This document shows positions 1-7,840 of a stretch of DNA of 64,000 bases, in pieces. Both the position numbers and the translations under genes were made by a program. The notes below the pieces were generated by a model. It had not been told where the DNA came from and did no database searches. It saw nothing but the letters and a program-made list of their open reading frames with translations. Every line of letters starts with the position of its first letter. Positions within the stretch are counted from its first letter, which is position 1. The stretch is from Paraburkholderia xenovorans LB400 (lineage in GTDB: Bacteria > Pseudomonadota > Gammaproteobacteria > Burkholderiales > Burkholderiaceae): assembly GCF_000013645.1 (NCBI RefSeq), contig NC_007951.1, positions 3,224,001-3,288,000 on the forward strand, given 5' to 3'.

Positions 1-198
1 CGCGTCCATATGGAAATGCGGATCGACGAAAGGCGGCGTGACGAGCGAACCCGCGGCATCGATTTCTTCGCGCGCGCCGGCGGCCAGATTGGGCTCGACG
101 GCGACGATGCGGCCCGCTTCGATGCCGATGTCGACCGGCTCTTTGTGTTGCGGCGCGGCGCCCGCAGGCAGCATCGCGCGGCGGATGATCAGATCCAT
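1..198 (-). CDS. Cytosine deaminase-like amidohydrolase, N-terminal part (cut by window edge)
   Basis: Only the first 66 codons are in the window; the gene continues past base 1. The visible protein starts MDLIIRRAMLPAG and reaches PPFVDPHFHMDA. That pattern is the N-terminal beta-sandwich followed by the first metal-binding HxH motif of the cytosine deaminase/amidohydrolase superfamily, which hydrolyses ring C-N bonds in the cytosol. The ATG at 198-196 follows a GGGAGCG stretch that can serve as ribosome binding site. The substrate cannot be fixed from this fragment; cytosine deaminase (codA-like) is the closest resemblance, and other cyclic-amide or N-acyl hydrolases remain possible. Confidence 0.75.
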   Translation of the reverse strand, partial: MDLIIRRAMLPAGAAPQHKEPVDIGIEAGRIVAVEPNLAAGAREEIDAAGSLVTPPFVDPHFHMDA

Positions 199-279
199 GT
201 ATCGCTCCCTTTGACCCTTGCTGATTGATGACGATTCTATCGGCGTCAGAAAGCGCTTGCCGACGTTTTTATCCGGCGC

Positions 280-507
280 GTTGCGTCCGCCCGTACCGGC
301 GAGCGACGCGCGATCCGTATCGGCTGCGAGTCCCGCCGCCCGCCCATACTCGCCTGACAGACGGTCGACGCCGCGCCGTCATTCACTCATGGAGCAGGTA
401 CATGAAGACAATCGGCGTGATCGGCGGGATGAGCTGGGAATCGTCCACCGAGTATTACAGGCTTCTGAGCCGCCATGCGAAGGCGCGCCGCGGCGGCCAC
501 CACAATG
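280..507 (+). repeat. Direct repeat copy 1 (racemase promoter and 5' end)
   Basis: These 228 bases match 2266-2493 without gaps, with about ten mismatches counted by eye. The repeat covers the region upstream of the racemase start and its first 35 or so codons. Homology begins at GTTGCGTCCG and stops abruptly after CACAATG in both copies. The segment between the copies carries an unrelated gene. Confidence 0.9.
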
Positions 508-563
508 GAGGAGTTCCACTGAAGCGGAGCTCCCCCTTTGTCGCTAATGCTTCGGCACGGTAA
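402..563 (+). pseudogene. Truncated 5' copy of the YgeA-type racemase gene
   Basis: The reading frame from the ATG at 402 repeats the start of the intact racemase at 2388 (MKTIGVIGGMSWESSTEYYR, then LLSRHAKAR) for about 35 residues. It then runs into unrelated sequence and stops at 563. Neither catalytic position (Thr83 and Cys197 in the intact copy) is present, so no active enzyme can come from it. It still has the same upstream sequence and ribosome binding site (GGAGCAGGTAC) as the intact gene, so a short peptide could be made. It is best read as debris of a duplication or insertion event. Confidence 0.85.
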
Positions 564-614
564 CGCCGCAGGCGATCTCGCAACCTTCGGCCCCGCACGC
601 CGTCAGACAACCCG

Positions 615-1994
615 TCAGGCTATAGGGGAACCCGTCGCCTCCGGCGGCTGCAACGTAAAGTCCTGACCACGCTTGCCATCCTTATCGACTATATGGCTGG
701 TCTGGGAGCCGTCGGCATTGACCGTTGCGACTGTCCGGCTGCCGTCCTTCTCGTATTTCACGAGAAAAGTGGCCTGTCCATTCTCGTCCCGATCAACCGA
801 CAATAGTGGGCGCCCGTCGCGATCGTATTGGAACTCTGAACGAACGCGTCCCTCCGCATCACAGTTGGACACCGTGTGTCCGCCGTCGGCGGACTTGAAG
901 TCTCTCACCGCGAACTTTCCCGTATCCGGGACCATATAATCCGCCGCAGTCTTCTCCCCTTTGGCGTCGAATTTTACGATCCGCGTGGTCTGGTTTTTCG
1001 CGTTGGACGAAGTGACCTGAGACGAGCCATCGGTCGCATAATCGCGGACCGCCCCTGACCAGTCCGCGTTGAACTCGCCACGTTTGGTTACATGTCCCGC
1101 CCCATCCCGGACGTCGACCGAATACCCGCCTTTTCTTGCATAACTGTAGGCCGCTGTGGAGATTATGTTGCCTTGGGAGTCCTTCATTTCTGAAGACTGA
1201 ATCCTGCCTTCGTTGAACGTCTGCGTGCCGATGTCACCGGACGCCCAACGCTCGGTCATCGAATTGATGTTGCCGAGTTTGTCGCCGGTGAACTCGACGT
1301 TCTTCACATGTCCTGGTTCCGGCGCCGACATGCCGACACCTTTCCCGTAATACTGATAGTAAGTCTCGTCCAGCGCATTGGTGGGAATTCCATTGACATA
1401 GAAGTTCATTCCGACGGCCGTAAGTCTGTTGCGATCCTCTGTGTCCGACTCCCCGGCGTTCACATCGGCTGCATGCTGGCCATCGAGATGTTCCTGAAGG
1501 GTGCTCCGTCCACCCACATCGATTTGCGTTCCGGGTGTGTTGTCAGTGGCGGTGTTTTTCCGGATTTCCTGTTGAACTTGCCAGTTGTTCACGACTGCCT
1601 CCCCTTCGCCATGAGAACCGATAAGTGCCGCCACGTTGAAGGCTTCGGGATCGCGCCAATTAACCGCATAACGCGCCATGAACGCCTTGTCGTTCGCGCG
1701 ATTCTCGTAGTGACCAATTTCATGCGACAAGGTCCCCAGCATAAATGCGTCGCCACCCGGGTTAGACGTACCGAGCACAATGTGCTTACTGTCGAAATAC
1801 GTGGCAACGCCGTCACCACTCTCCATCGGCTTCATTTGGCCCGAGTTCACGTCGTTGCCGTAATCGCGCAGCTGTGATTGCAGCATGGGACTTGCGTTAA
1901 TGAGCCTGATCTGCTCGGGCGTCAGCTTCACATTGCCAAAGTAGGATTCCCGACCGGTAATCGGGTTCGTTCCAATACTCACGTTCGACGCCAT
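615..1994 (-). CDS. Orphan HExxH metalloprotease-like protein with repeat-rich C-terminus
   Basis: About 459 residues from the ATG at 1994, which has GGATGG six bases upstream; a TTG two codons earlier is an alternative. Near residues 86-97 is FMLGTLSHEIGHYENR, with a classic HExxH zinc site. A GEGEAVVNNW segment about 35 residues later offers glutamates that could be the third ligand. The C-terminal half is built of short Y/F-D-x-D-G turns (such as FQYDRDGRPLLSVDRDENG), like the YD/RHS-type repeats of polymorphic toxins. No signal peptide or membrane segment is seen. Base composition is visibly less GC-rich than the flanking genes. The gene sits between two copies of the racemase 5' region, so it was probably acquired. 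A secreted effector is plausible, but no delivery module is nearby. Confidence 0.6.
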   Translation of the reverse strand: MASNVSIGTNPITGRESYFGNVKLTPEQIRLINASPMLQSQLRDYGNDVNSGQMKPMESGDGVATYFDSKHIVLGTSNPGGDAFMLGTLSHEIGHYENRANDKAFMARYAVNWRDPEAFNVAALIGSHGEGEAVVNNWQVQQEIRKNTATDNTPGTQIDVGGRSTLQEHLDGQHAADVNAGESDTEDRNRLTAVGMNFYVNGIPTNALDETYYQYYGKGVGMSAPEPGHVKNVEFTGDKLGNINSMTERWASGDIGTQTFNEGRIQSSEMKDSQGNIISTAAYSYARKGGYSVDVRDGAGHVTKRGEFNADWSGAVRDYATDGSSQVTSSNAKNQTTRIVKFDAKGEKTAADYMVPDTGKFAVRDFKSADGGHTVSNCDAEGRVRSEFQYDRDGRPLLSVDRDENGQATFLVKYEKDGSRTVATVNADGSQTSHIVDKDGKRGQDFTLQPPEATGSPIA

Positions 1995-2000
1995 ATTCAA

Positions 2001-2265
2001 CCATCCGTTAACGATTGGTGGACCCGTCGCGATCCGCCCGTGCGAAAGCGTAGCGCGAGAGGGCCGCGCGTTCAGCGCGGCGAGATAAAGTTTGGCTATC
2101 CGTTGCTGGAGTTGGTGGTGTTAGCTCACGGGCGTCGATTTCAAAGCCTGGTCGCGCCTTCCTGAACGCAACGGCGGGCGGCGTGTAGCGTGCAACCTGC
2201 ACTGCGCGCACGAAACAGGCAGTCAAATGAGCCGTGTCACGTGCGAAAAATGGGCAGTGTTGACC
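2001..2265. other. Gap upstream of the HExxH gene, no gene recognised
   Basis: This 265-base stretch lies between the start of the HExxH gene and the second repeat copy. Open frames here have poor composition and no ribosome binding site. It presumably contains the promoter of the minus-strand HExxH gene. I see no insertion-sequence ends, integrase fragment or convincing terminator. Confidence 0.4.
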
Positions 2266-2493
2266 GTTGCGTCCGCCCGTACCGGCGAGCGACGCGCGAT
2301 CCGTACCGGCTGCGGGTCCCGCCGCCCGCCTATACTCGCCGGACAGACGGTCGATGCCGCGCCGTCATTCACTCATGGAGCAGGTACATGAAGACAATCG
2401 GCGTGATCGGCGGGATGAGCTGGGAATCGTCCACCGAGTATTACAGGCTTCTGAACCGCCACGCGAAGGCGCGTCTCGGCGGCCATCACAATG
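2266..2493 (+). repeat. Direct repeat copy 2 (5' end of intact racemase)
   Basis: Partner of the 228-base repeat at 280-507. In this copy the homology runs on into the complete racemase gene, so this is the junction with the intact gene. Confidence 0.9.
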
Positions 2494-3086
2494 CCCGCAG
2501 CCTGATGCTCACCGTCGACTTCGCGCCGGTCGAAGCGCTGCAGCGCGCGGGCGACTGGGACGCGCTCGGCCGGCAGATGGCCGACGCCGCGCGCCAGCTC
2601 GAACGGGGCGGCGCCGATCTGGTGATGCTCGCGACCAACACGATGCATCGCGTGTATGAATCGATCGAAGCGGCAATCGACGTGCCGTTCCTGCATATCG
2701 CCGACCCGACCGGCAACGCGCTGCGCGCGGCAGGCGTCGAGCGGGTGGGCCTGCTCGGCACGCGCTATACGATGGAGCAGACTTTTTACACGGGACGTCT
2801 GCGCGAGCGCTACGGCCTCACAACGCTGGTTCCCGACGAAGCCGAACGCGCGGACGTGCATCGCATCATCTACGACGAGTTGTGCCACGGCAAGGTGAAC
2901 GGCGCTTCGCGCGCGGTCTATCAGCGCGTGATCGAAGCGCTGGCCGCGCGTGGCGCGCAGGCGGTGATTCTCGGCTGCACGGAAATCACGTTGCTGATCA
3001 AACCGGAGGATTCGGCGCTACCCGTGTTCGACACGACCGCGCTGCATGCGCAGGCGGCAGTGGAGTGGGCGATTGGAGTGGAGTGA
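2388..3086 (+). CDS. YgeA-type aspartate/glutamate racemase family protein
   Basis: 232 residues, close to E. coli YgeA. The family interconverts L- and D-amino acids without cofactor, using two opposed acid/base residues in the cytosol. Here MLATNTMH places Thr at residue 83 and GCTEI places Cys at residue 197. These are the same positions and the same Thr/Cys pair known for YgeA, which racemises homoserine and some other amino acids rather than being a strict Cys/Cys aspartate racemase. The start follows GGAGCAGGTAC. The 5' 106 bases and upstream region are duplicated at 280-507. D-amino-acid metabolism is the likely role; the exact substrate is open. Confidence 0.88.
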   Translation: MKTIGVIGGMSWESSTEYYRLLNRHAKARLGGHHNARSLMLTVDFAPVEALQRAGDWDALGRQMADAARQLERGGADLVMLATNTMHRVYESIEAAIDVPFLHIADPTGNALRAAGVERVGLLGTRYTMEQTFYTGRLRERYGLTTLVPDEAERADVHRIIYDELCHGKVNGASRAVYQRVIEALAARGAQAVILGCTEITLLIKPEDSALPVFDTTALHAQAAVEWAIGVE

Positions 3087-3243
3087 GCGCTGATGGACAA
3101 GTGAACTGGAACGCGTGGGGAGCGTGGCAGCTATCGCGAGAAGATTGTTTTGAGACGGACTTTGCGGCACATTGGAAAACGAATATGCGAATTATGCTGC
3201 TATTCATTTTATCCAATTGATCGAACGATTCCGAACTACATCA

Positions 3244-3630
3244 ATGTCCAGCCAGAACGCTCATCTACATCGCCCCATCAAAACCGCAAAGCATGCATGG
3301 CGTGAAAAATCTTCCAGCGTTGTACCCCCCAGCGTTCAAAGCGCATTAAGAGAGGCCATGCGTGCTGAAAACGTTTCGGACGCGGATTTCAACGATCTCC
3401 TGTGGATCATGGCGCAAGAATCGGCGGGCATCATCAACACGCGTAATGGTGCATCGACGGCACGCGGCCTGTTTCAACTACTGCGGGCGCAGTACGGCCT
3501 GAATCCACGCGGGGAAGCATCCTTTGGTGATGCGAAGGAAGAATGTCAGGGCGGCATACGCTACATTGATGGCCGTTACCACTCGGCCCATTCCACCAGG
3601 TCATTCTGGCAATACCATCACTGGTATTAA
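3244..3630 (+). CDS. Small lysozyme-like (SLT/transglycosylase fold) protein
   Basis: 128 residues from the ATG at 3244; an in-frame TTG at 3172 would add 24 residues of unconvincing composition. Residues 50-128 carry the pattern DLLWIMAQES, then ARGLFQLLRAQYG, then EECQGGIRYIDGRY and FWQYHHWY. This matches the goose-lysozyme/soluble lytic transglycosylase fold, with Glu59 in AQES as the likely catalytic acid acting on peptidoglycan. There is no signal peptide, so it would need another export route or act as an effector. The gene ends three bases before the start of an exported protein, so the two are co-transcribed. A lysozyme-type effector with a periplasmic protector is one reading; a phage-derived endolysin remnant is another. 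Confidence 0.65.
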   Translation: MSSQNAHLHRPIKTAKHAWREKSSSVVPPSVQSALREAMRAENVSDADFNDLLWIMAQESAGIINTRNGASTARGLFQLLRAQYGLNPRGEASFGDAKEECQGGIRYIDGRYHSAHSTRSFWQYHHWY

Positions 3631-3633
3631 ACA

Positions 3634-4113
3634 ATGCGTCTATCCCACGCCCGGTTTGCCGCCTTAATACTCGCTGCGCTATCCAGTTTGAGCCATGCGG
3701 AGCCACTTCCCAAGTTTGAGAATTGTTCCGTACCGGTTGAATCAAAACAGACCACCGTGCCGCGCCTGAAGTTTGCCGACGCCCCAGCGCGGAAATACAG
3801 GACCGTGATTCGTGATGCGGCCAGTCAGCCGGTCAACTTTGCTGGACACTATGTCCTTGCGACCTGGGGTTGCGGGTCCGGCTGCATTATGGCGGCAGCA
3901 ATCGACTCAAAATCAGGTCGGGTCAACTCACTGCCATTCACGGTTTCCAACTGGCCGATGGACGTCACCGAACCGCTTTCCTACCGCACGAATAGTTGCC
4001 TTCTCGTCGTGCGCGGCAGCCGTAACGAGAGCACCGACCGCGGAACCTACTACTACGCGTTTGACGGCAAGGCGTTCACGCTGATCGGGAGTAAAAACGG
4101 GCCCATGCAGTAG
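3634..4113 (+). CDS. Small exported protein paired with the lysozyme-like gene
   Basis: 159 residues with a clear signal peptide (MRLSHARFAALILAALSSLSHA, predicted cut before Glu23), hence periplasmic. The mature part contains NFAGHYVLATWGCGSGC and a further Cys at NSC, suggesting disulfides. I recognise the FAGHY-WGCGSGC pattern as recurring in uncharacterised secreted proteins but know no function. It starts three bases after the stop of the lysozyme-like gene. Tight coupling of a peptidoglycan-hydrolase fold with a periplasmic partner resembles effector/immunity pairs, in which the exported protein protects the producer's own wall. That role is inferred from arrangement only. Confidence 0.7.
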   Translation: MRLSHARFAALILAALSSLSHAEPLPKFENCSVPVESKQTTVPRLKFADAPARKYRTVIRDAASQPVNFAGHYVLATWGCGSGCIMAAAIDSKSGRVNSLPFTVSNWPMDVTEPLSYRTNSCLLVVRGSRNESTDRGTYYYAFDGKAFTLIGSKNGPMQ

Positions 4114-4150
4114 CCAATCAAGATTGCAGCGAAGCCGCGCGCACAAGTTA

Positions 4151-4182
4151 AAAAGCCCGCGTGGCTTGCGCCAGCGGGCTTT
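4151..4182 (-). terminator. Rho-independent terminator of the tRNA
   Basis: On the minus strand, GCCCGC and GCGGGC pair around a loop that can itself pair TGGC with GCCA, followed by TTTTT. It lies 11 bases beyond the tRNA 3' end. The run of A before the + strand stem and T after it also makes it usable in the other direction for the 3634-4113 gene. Confidence 0.8.
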
Positions 4183-4192
4183 CAACAATGCT

Positions 4193-4269
<77 letters not shown>

Positions 4270-4347
4270 TCAGAGAAAACGGATTGTATAGAGATGTTCG
4301 CAATACGTCAAACAATCGCGCGAATTATTTCGTGCGCGTGAAACGAC

Positions 4348-4635
4348 TCAAAGATCCTGGACCGTTGCGCCTTCCACCTTGCCGTCGATGATATCCGCGC
4401 CGTACTGGCTCGCGCTGCGTTTGGCCACGCCGAAATCGGAGAACGTGGCCGGCAGTACGAGACGAAACACGCGGCTCGCCGTCGAGCCGCTGATTGCGCC
4501 GGGCCGGCAGACGCGCACCGCGACGTCGTAGCCTTCAGCGTGACGCTTGTGGCCGTCGAATTTGTCGAATGTCCGCGAAAACACCAGCGGGTGCACTTCG
4601 AAGTCCTTATAAAGAGCTGGGTAAAGTTCAGCCAT
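4348..4635 (-). CDS. Conserved-looking small protein of unknown function
   Basis: 95 residues starting MAELYPALYKDFEVHPLVFS. The start is well supported by GGGGAGG five bases upstream. The sequence is mixed alpha/beta in character, with FDGHKRHAEGYDVAVRVC and an S/A-rich stretch, and has no signal peptide or membrane segment. I do not recognise a family. It is divergent from xthA with about 170 bases between the two starts, which must hold both promoters. Confidence 0.75.
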   Translation of the reverse strand: MAELYPALYKDFEVHPLVFSRTFDKFDGHKRHAEGYDVAVRVCRPGAISGSTASRVFRLVLPATFSDFGVAKRSASQYGADIIDGKVEGATVQDL

Positions 4636-4804
4636 GATGCCTCCCCGATGCGCAAGAATGCGAGTGTGTGTGATCCCACTATACGCCGCGGCACGCGCGA
4701 TTCGCCCTTTTATTTTCGATGCCGCGGCGGGGCCATTTTCACGGCCCCTCTTCGGCGCGATAAGATGCGGGACTATCGGAATTACGCAAGCTTGTGAGAA
4801 CGTC

Positions 4805-5581
4805 ATGAAAATCGCTACCTGGAACGTCAACTCCCTCAAAGTCCGTCAGCAACATGTGATCGACTGGCTCGAAACCAGCGGCACCGATGTGCTCTGCCTG
4901 CAGGAACTGAAGCTGCCGGACGAGAAATTCCCGCGCGCCGAACTCGAAGAGAAAGGCTACCGGAGCTGGTTCGCCGGGCAGAAGACCTATAACGGCGTCG
5001 GCATTCTGGTGCGCGGCGGCCTGACGGTGGACGAAAGCAGCATCGTGCGCAACATTCCCGGCTTCGAAGATCCGCAACAGCGCGTGATTGCCGCGACCAT
5101 CGACGGCGTGCGCATTATCTCCGCCTATTTCCCGAACGGCCAGGCGCCGGGCACCGACAAGTTCGCGTACAAGCTGCGCTGGCTCGCCGCGCTGCATGAC
5201 TGGATCGCGAGCGAAATGGCGCTGCATCCGAAGCTCGCGCTGCTGGGCGACTACAACATCGCGCCCGAAGATCGCGACGTGCACGACCCGAAAGCCTGGG
5301 AAGGCCAGAACCTGGTGTCGCCCGAAGAGCGCGCCGCGTTCGTGCAGCTGATCGGGCTCGGCCTCGTGGATGCGTTCCGCCAGTTCGAGCAGCCGGAGAA
5401 GATCTACTCGTGGTGGGACTACCGGATGATGGCGTTCCGCCGCAATGCGGGATTGCGCATCGATCACATTCTGCTGTCAAAAGCGCTGGCTGAAATCTGC
5501 TCGTCGTGCGAGGTCGACAAGGTGCCGCGCAAGTGGGATCAGCCGTCGGACCACGCGCCGGTGGTCGCGCAACTCGGCTGA
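4805..5581 (+). CDS. xthA: Exodeoxyribonuclease III
   Basis: 258 residues of the ExoIII/AP-endonuclease family, which cut DNA at abasic sites and degrade 3' ends of duplex DNA during base-excision repair. Metal and catalytic residues are in place: Asn7 (TWNVNS), Glu34 (LQELK), Asp149/Asn151 (LGDYNIAPEDRDV), and the C-terminal Asp-His pair at 249-250 (SDHAPVV). Length is normal. The ATG at 4805 is the first codon that gives the standard MKIATWNVNS start. The gene is convergent with the peptidase gene at 5603, with only 21 bases between the stops. Confidence 0.95.
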   Translation: MKIATWNVNSLKVRQQHVIDWLETSGTDVLCLQELKLPDEKFPRAELEEKGYRSWFAGQKTYNGVGILVRGGLTVDESSIVRNIPGFEDPQQRVIAATIDGVRIISAYFPNGQAPGTDKFAYKLRWLAALHDWIASEMALHPKLALLGDYNIAPEDRDVHDPKAWEGQNLVSPEERAAFVQLIGLGLVDAFRQFEQPEKIYSWWDYRMMAFRRNAGLRIDHILLSKALAEICSSCEVDKVPRKWDQPSDHAPVVAQLG

Positions 5582-5602
5582 CGGCCGCCGGATCGCATGC
5601 GC

Positions 5603-7687
5603 TCAGGCGGTGCGCCGCTCACCGTCACCCAGGCAAGACCACAGGAACTCGAAGACGAGAGCGCCCTGACCCACCATGTGCAGCCCGTCTGCGGCCCCGT
5701 GGCCGCCCTCCTGCAGGTCCTCGAAGTACCAGACCTTGCCGGCGCCGAGCGCCTGCATTCGCGCGGCCATCTTGCGCGCATGGCCGGGATGCACGCGGTC
5801 GTCGCCGGTGGCTGTCGTGAATAGCACGGGCGGGTACGCCCGGCTGGCCGACACCTGGTGGTAAGGCGAATACGCAGCGAGCACCCGCGCGTCTTCGAGG
5901 ATATCCGGATCGCCGTATTCTTCCAGCCATGACGCCCCTGCATGCAGGAGATGGTAGCGGCTCATATCCAGAAGCGGCACCCGGCTTACCACGGCGCCGA
6001 ACAGATCGGGCCGTTGCATCATGCATGCCGCCACCAGTAAGCCGCCGTTGCTGCCGCCCTGTATGCCGAGCTGCGCAGGCGTCGTCACCCCCGTGTCAAT
6101 CAGCGCCTGCGCGACCGCGATGAAGTCGTCGAATGCACGCTGGCGGTTTGGACCCACCGCCGCAGTATGCCAGGCGGGTCCGAACTCCCCGCCGCCACGA
6201 ATATGCGCGACCACGTAGACACCGCCGGCCGCCAGCCATCCGGCGCCGGTCCCGCCCAGGTAGCCTGGCGTCAGCGGAATCGCAAAGCCGCCATAGCCGG
6301 TCAGCAGACATGGCCGCGTTTGCGGTTCTGGCTCACGTGGTCCGATCATCGTGTAGGGCACTCGGGTGCCGTCTGCCGACACCGCGTGAGCGCGCGTCAC
6401 CGCGAAGGGCGTCGCATCGAAATCGGCAGGGTAACGGTCGATCAATTCCCACTGCGTGAGATCGTCCTGCGTGAGATCCACGATCCAGCAGCAACCGGGC
6501 TGAAGATAGTCTTCGACGCTGACATATGCCTCGTCGCCTATGGCCGGCTCGATCGGCGAAACATTGACTTGCGCGTTCGCCTGCAATGGAAACTCGCGTG
6601 ACCCCCACTGCCAGGTGCCGTCGCCCGACGGTTTTGCCTGCCACAGAACGGTGCGCTGCTGAACGTCGTCGAGATACGAAACGATCAGCAGGTGCCGCGT
6701 GAACGAGTAGCCGCAGCCCGACGTTGTCGGCGTGGGCACGAACAGAGGCACGCAATCCCGCTCGCCGCGCAGGAATGCCGCCTCGCGAATGGCCAGCAGC
6801 GCGCCGCCCGCGTAGGTCGCTTCACCGCAATCCCAGGGAAGGCGTGGCTGGAGAAGCAGCCACCCGTGCCACGCGCAGATTGCTACGTGTGACGGTACGT
6901 CGAAGCGCTGCCACCGCTGCGCCGCGTCGAGATAGTAGGTGTCCGAATCAAATGCGTCGATGCCGACGGACAGCGTATGACGCTGGTCAATCGGATCGTA
7001 AAACGCATCGACCGAAATGTCGGCGAATTCAGCGCGGAACACGACCGGCGCGTCCGCTACCGGTGTGCCGCGCGTCCAGCGCCGCACTTCGCGCGGGTAG
7101 CCGGAGCGCGTCAGACTCGTCCCGCCGTTGTCCCAACCGAGATAGACGGTGTCACGGTCGATCCACGAAATCGAATGCTTGCCCGGCGCGGGAAGCACGA
7201 ATCCATCGTCGACGAAACGCTGCGCGTCGAGATCGAACTCACGCACGATGACCGCATCCGAGCCGCCGGACGACAGCGAAATCAGCGCCCGGTCGCCATC
7301 TGGATAAAGGATCTGCCGTTCGACGCACACCCACGGCATCTGCTCGTCTTCGCCGAGCGCGTCGAAATCGAGCAATGTCTGCCACACGGCCTGACCGGCA
7401 CGCCAGTTGGCCCACGAGGCGCGGCGCCAGATACCTTTGGGATTGTGCCCGTCCTGCCAGATGTCGTGCGCCCACTCCCGCCAGCGCGTGGGAACGACCG
7501 GCCGGTCGCGCGGCAAGTAGACGGAAGCGAGCCGGTCCTTGAGCGTGTCGAAGCGCGCGCCGCTCGCCCATGCCGCAAGCGTGCGCACGTTCTGCCGTTC
7601 CACCCATTCGAGCACCAGTGGATCGTCGAGCGCCTCGAGCGCGATGAAGGTATCGGGGGAAAGCGGCCAGCAGAACGGCGTCGACAT
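5603..7687 (-). CDS. Prolyl oligopeptidase family serine peptidase (S9)
   Basis: 694 residues with an N-terminal beta-propeller part (about 1-430) and a C-terminal alpha/beta-hydrolase domain. The catalytic triad is visible: Ser546 in GIQGGSNGGL, an Asp at 629-630 in TGDDRVHPGHARK, and His663 in EGGHGA. Such enzymes hydrolyse short peptides after proline in the cytosol. There is no signal peptide. The family also contains oligopeptidase B-like and acyl-aminoacyl enzymes, so proline specificity is likely but unproven. It appears to be a single-gene unit, with about 150 bases before the start of the gene and glnG ending beyond that. Confidence 0.9.
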   Translation of the reverse strand: MSTPFCWPLSPDTFIALEALDDPLVLEWVERQNVRTLAAWASGARFDTLKDRLASVYLPRDRPVVPTRWREWAHDIWQDGHNPKGIWRRASWANWRAGQAVWQTLLDFDALGEDEQMPWVCVERQILYPDGDRALISLSSGGSDAVIVREFDLDAQRFVDDGFVLPAPGKHSISWIDRDTVYLGWDNGGTSLTRSGYPREVRRWTRGTPVADAPVVFRAEFADISVDAFYDPIDQRHTLSVGIDAFDSDTYYLDAAQRWQRFDVPSHVAICAWHGWLLLQPRLPWDCGEATYAGGALLAIREAAFLRGERDCVPLFVPTPTTSGCGYSFTRHLLIVSYLDDVQQRTVLWQAKPSGDGTWQWGSREFPLQANAQVNVSPIEPAIGDEAYVSVEDYLQPGCCWIVDLTQDDLTQWELIDRYPADFDATPFAVTRAHAVSADGTRVPYTMIGPREPEPQTRPCLLTGYGGFAIPLTPGYLGGTGAGWLAAGGVYVVAHIRGGGEFGPAWHTAAVGPNRQRAFDDFIAVAQALIDTGVTTPAQLGIQGGSNGGLLVAACMMQRPDLFGAVVSRVPLLDMSRYHLLHAGASWLEEYGDPDILEDARVLAAYSPYHQVSASRAYPPVLFTTATGDDRVHPGHARKMAARMQALGAGKVWYFEDLQEGGHGAADGLHMVGQGALVFEFLWSCLGDGERRTA

Positions 7688-7840
7688 AACGGTGCCCGCA
7701 ATAGGAAGGACAACCGATTATGCCGCTCCCTCTGCATGCGGCCTCGTTAAGGTGACACCATGCCGCACCATGCGTGCCGGACACACAGGGTGCGAAGCAT
7801 CGGGATCAGAGAAAACAGCATTGCCAGCCCGGCAATGCCT

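Noticed and set aside
1..4192. Integrated element with a tRNA attachment site
   Set aside because: No second copy of the tRNA-fMet 3' end, no integrase and no transposase were seen in the interval; only the duplication supports an insertion.
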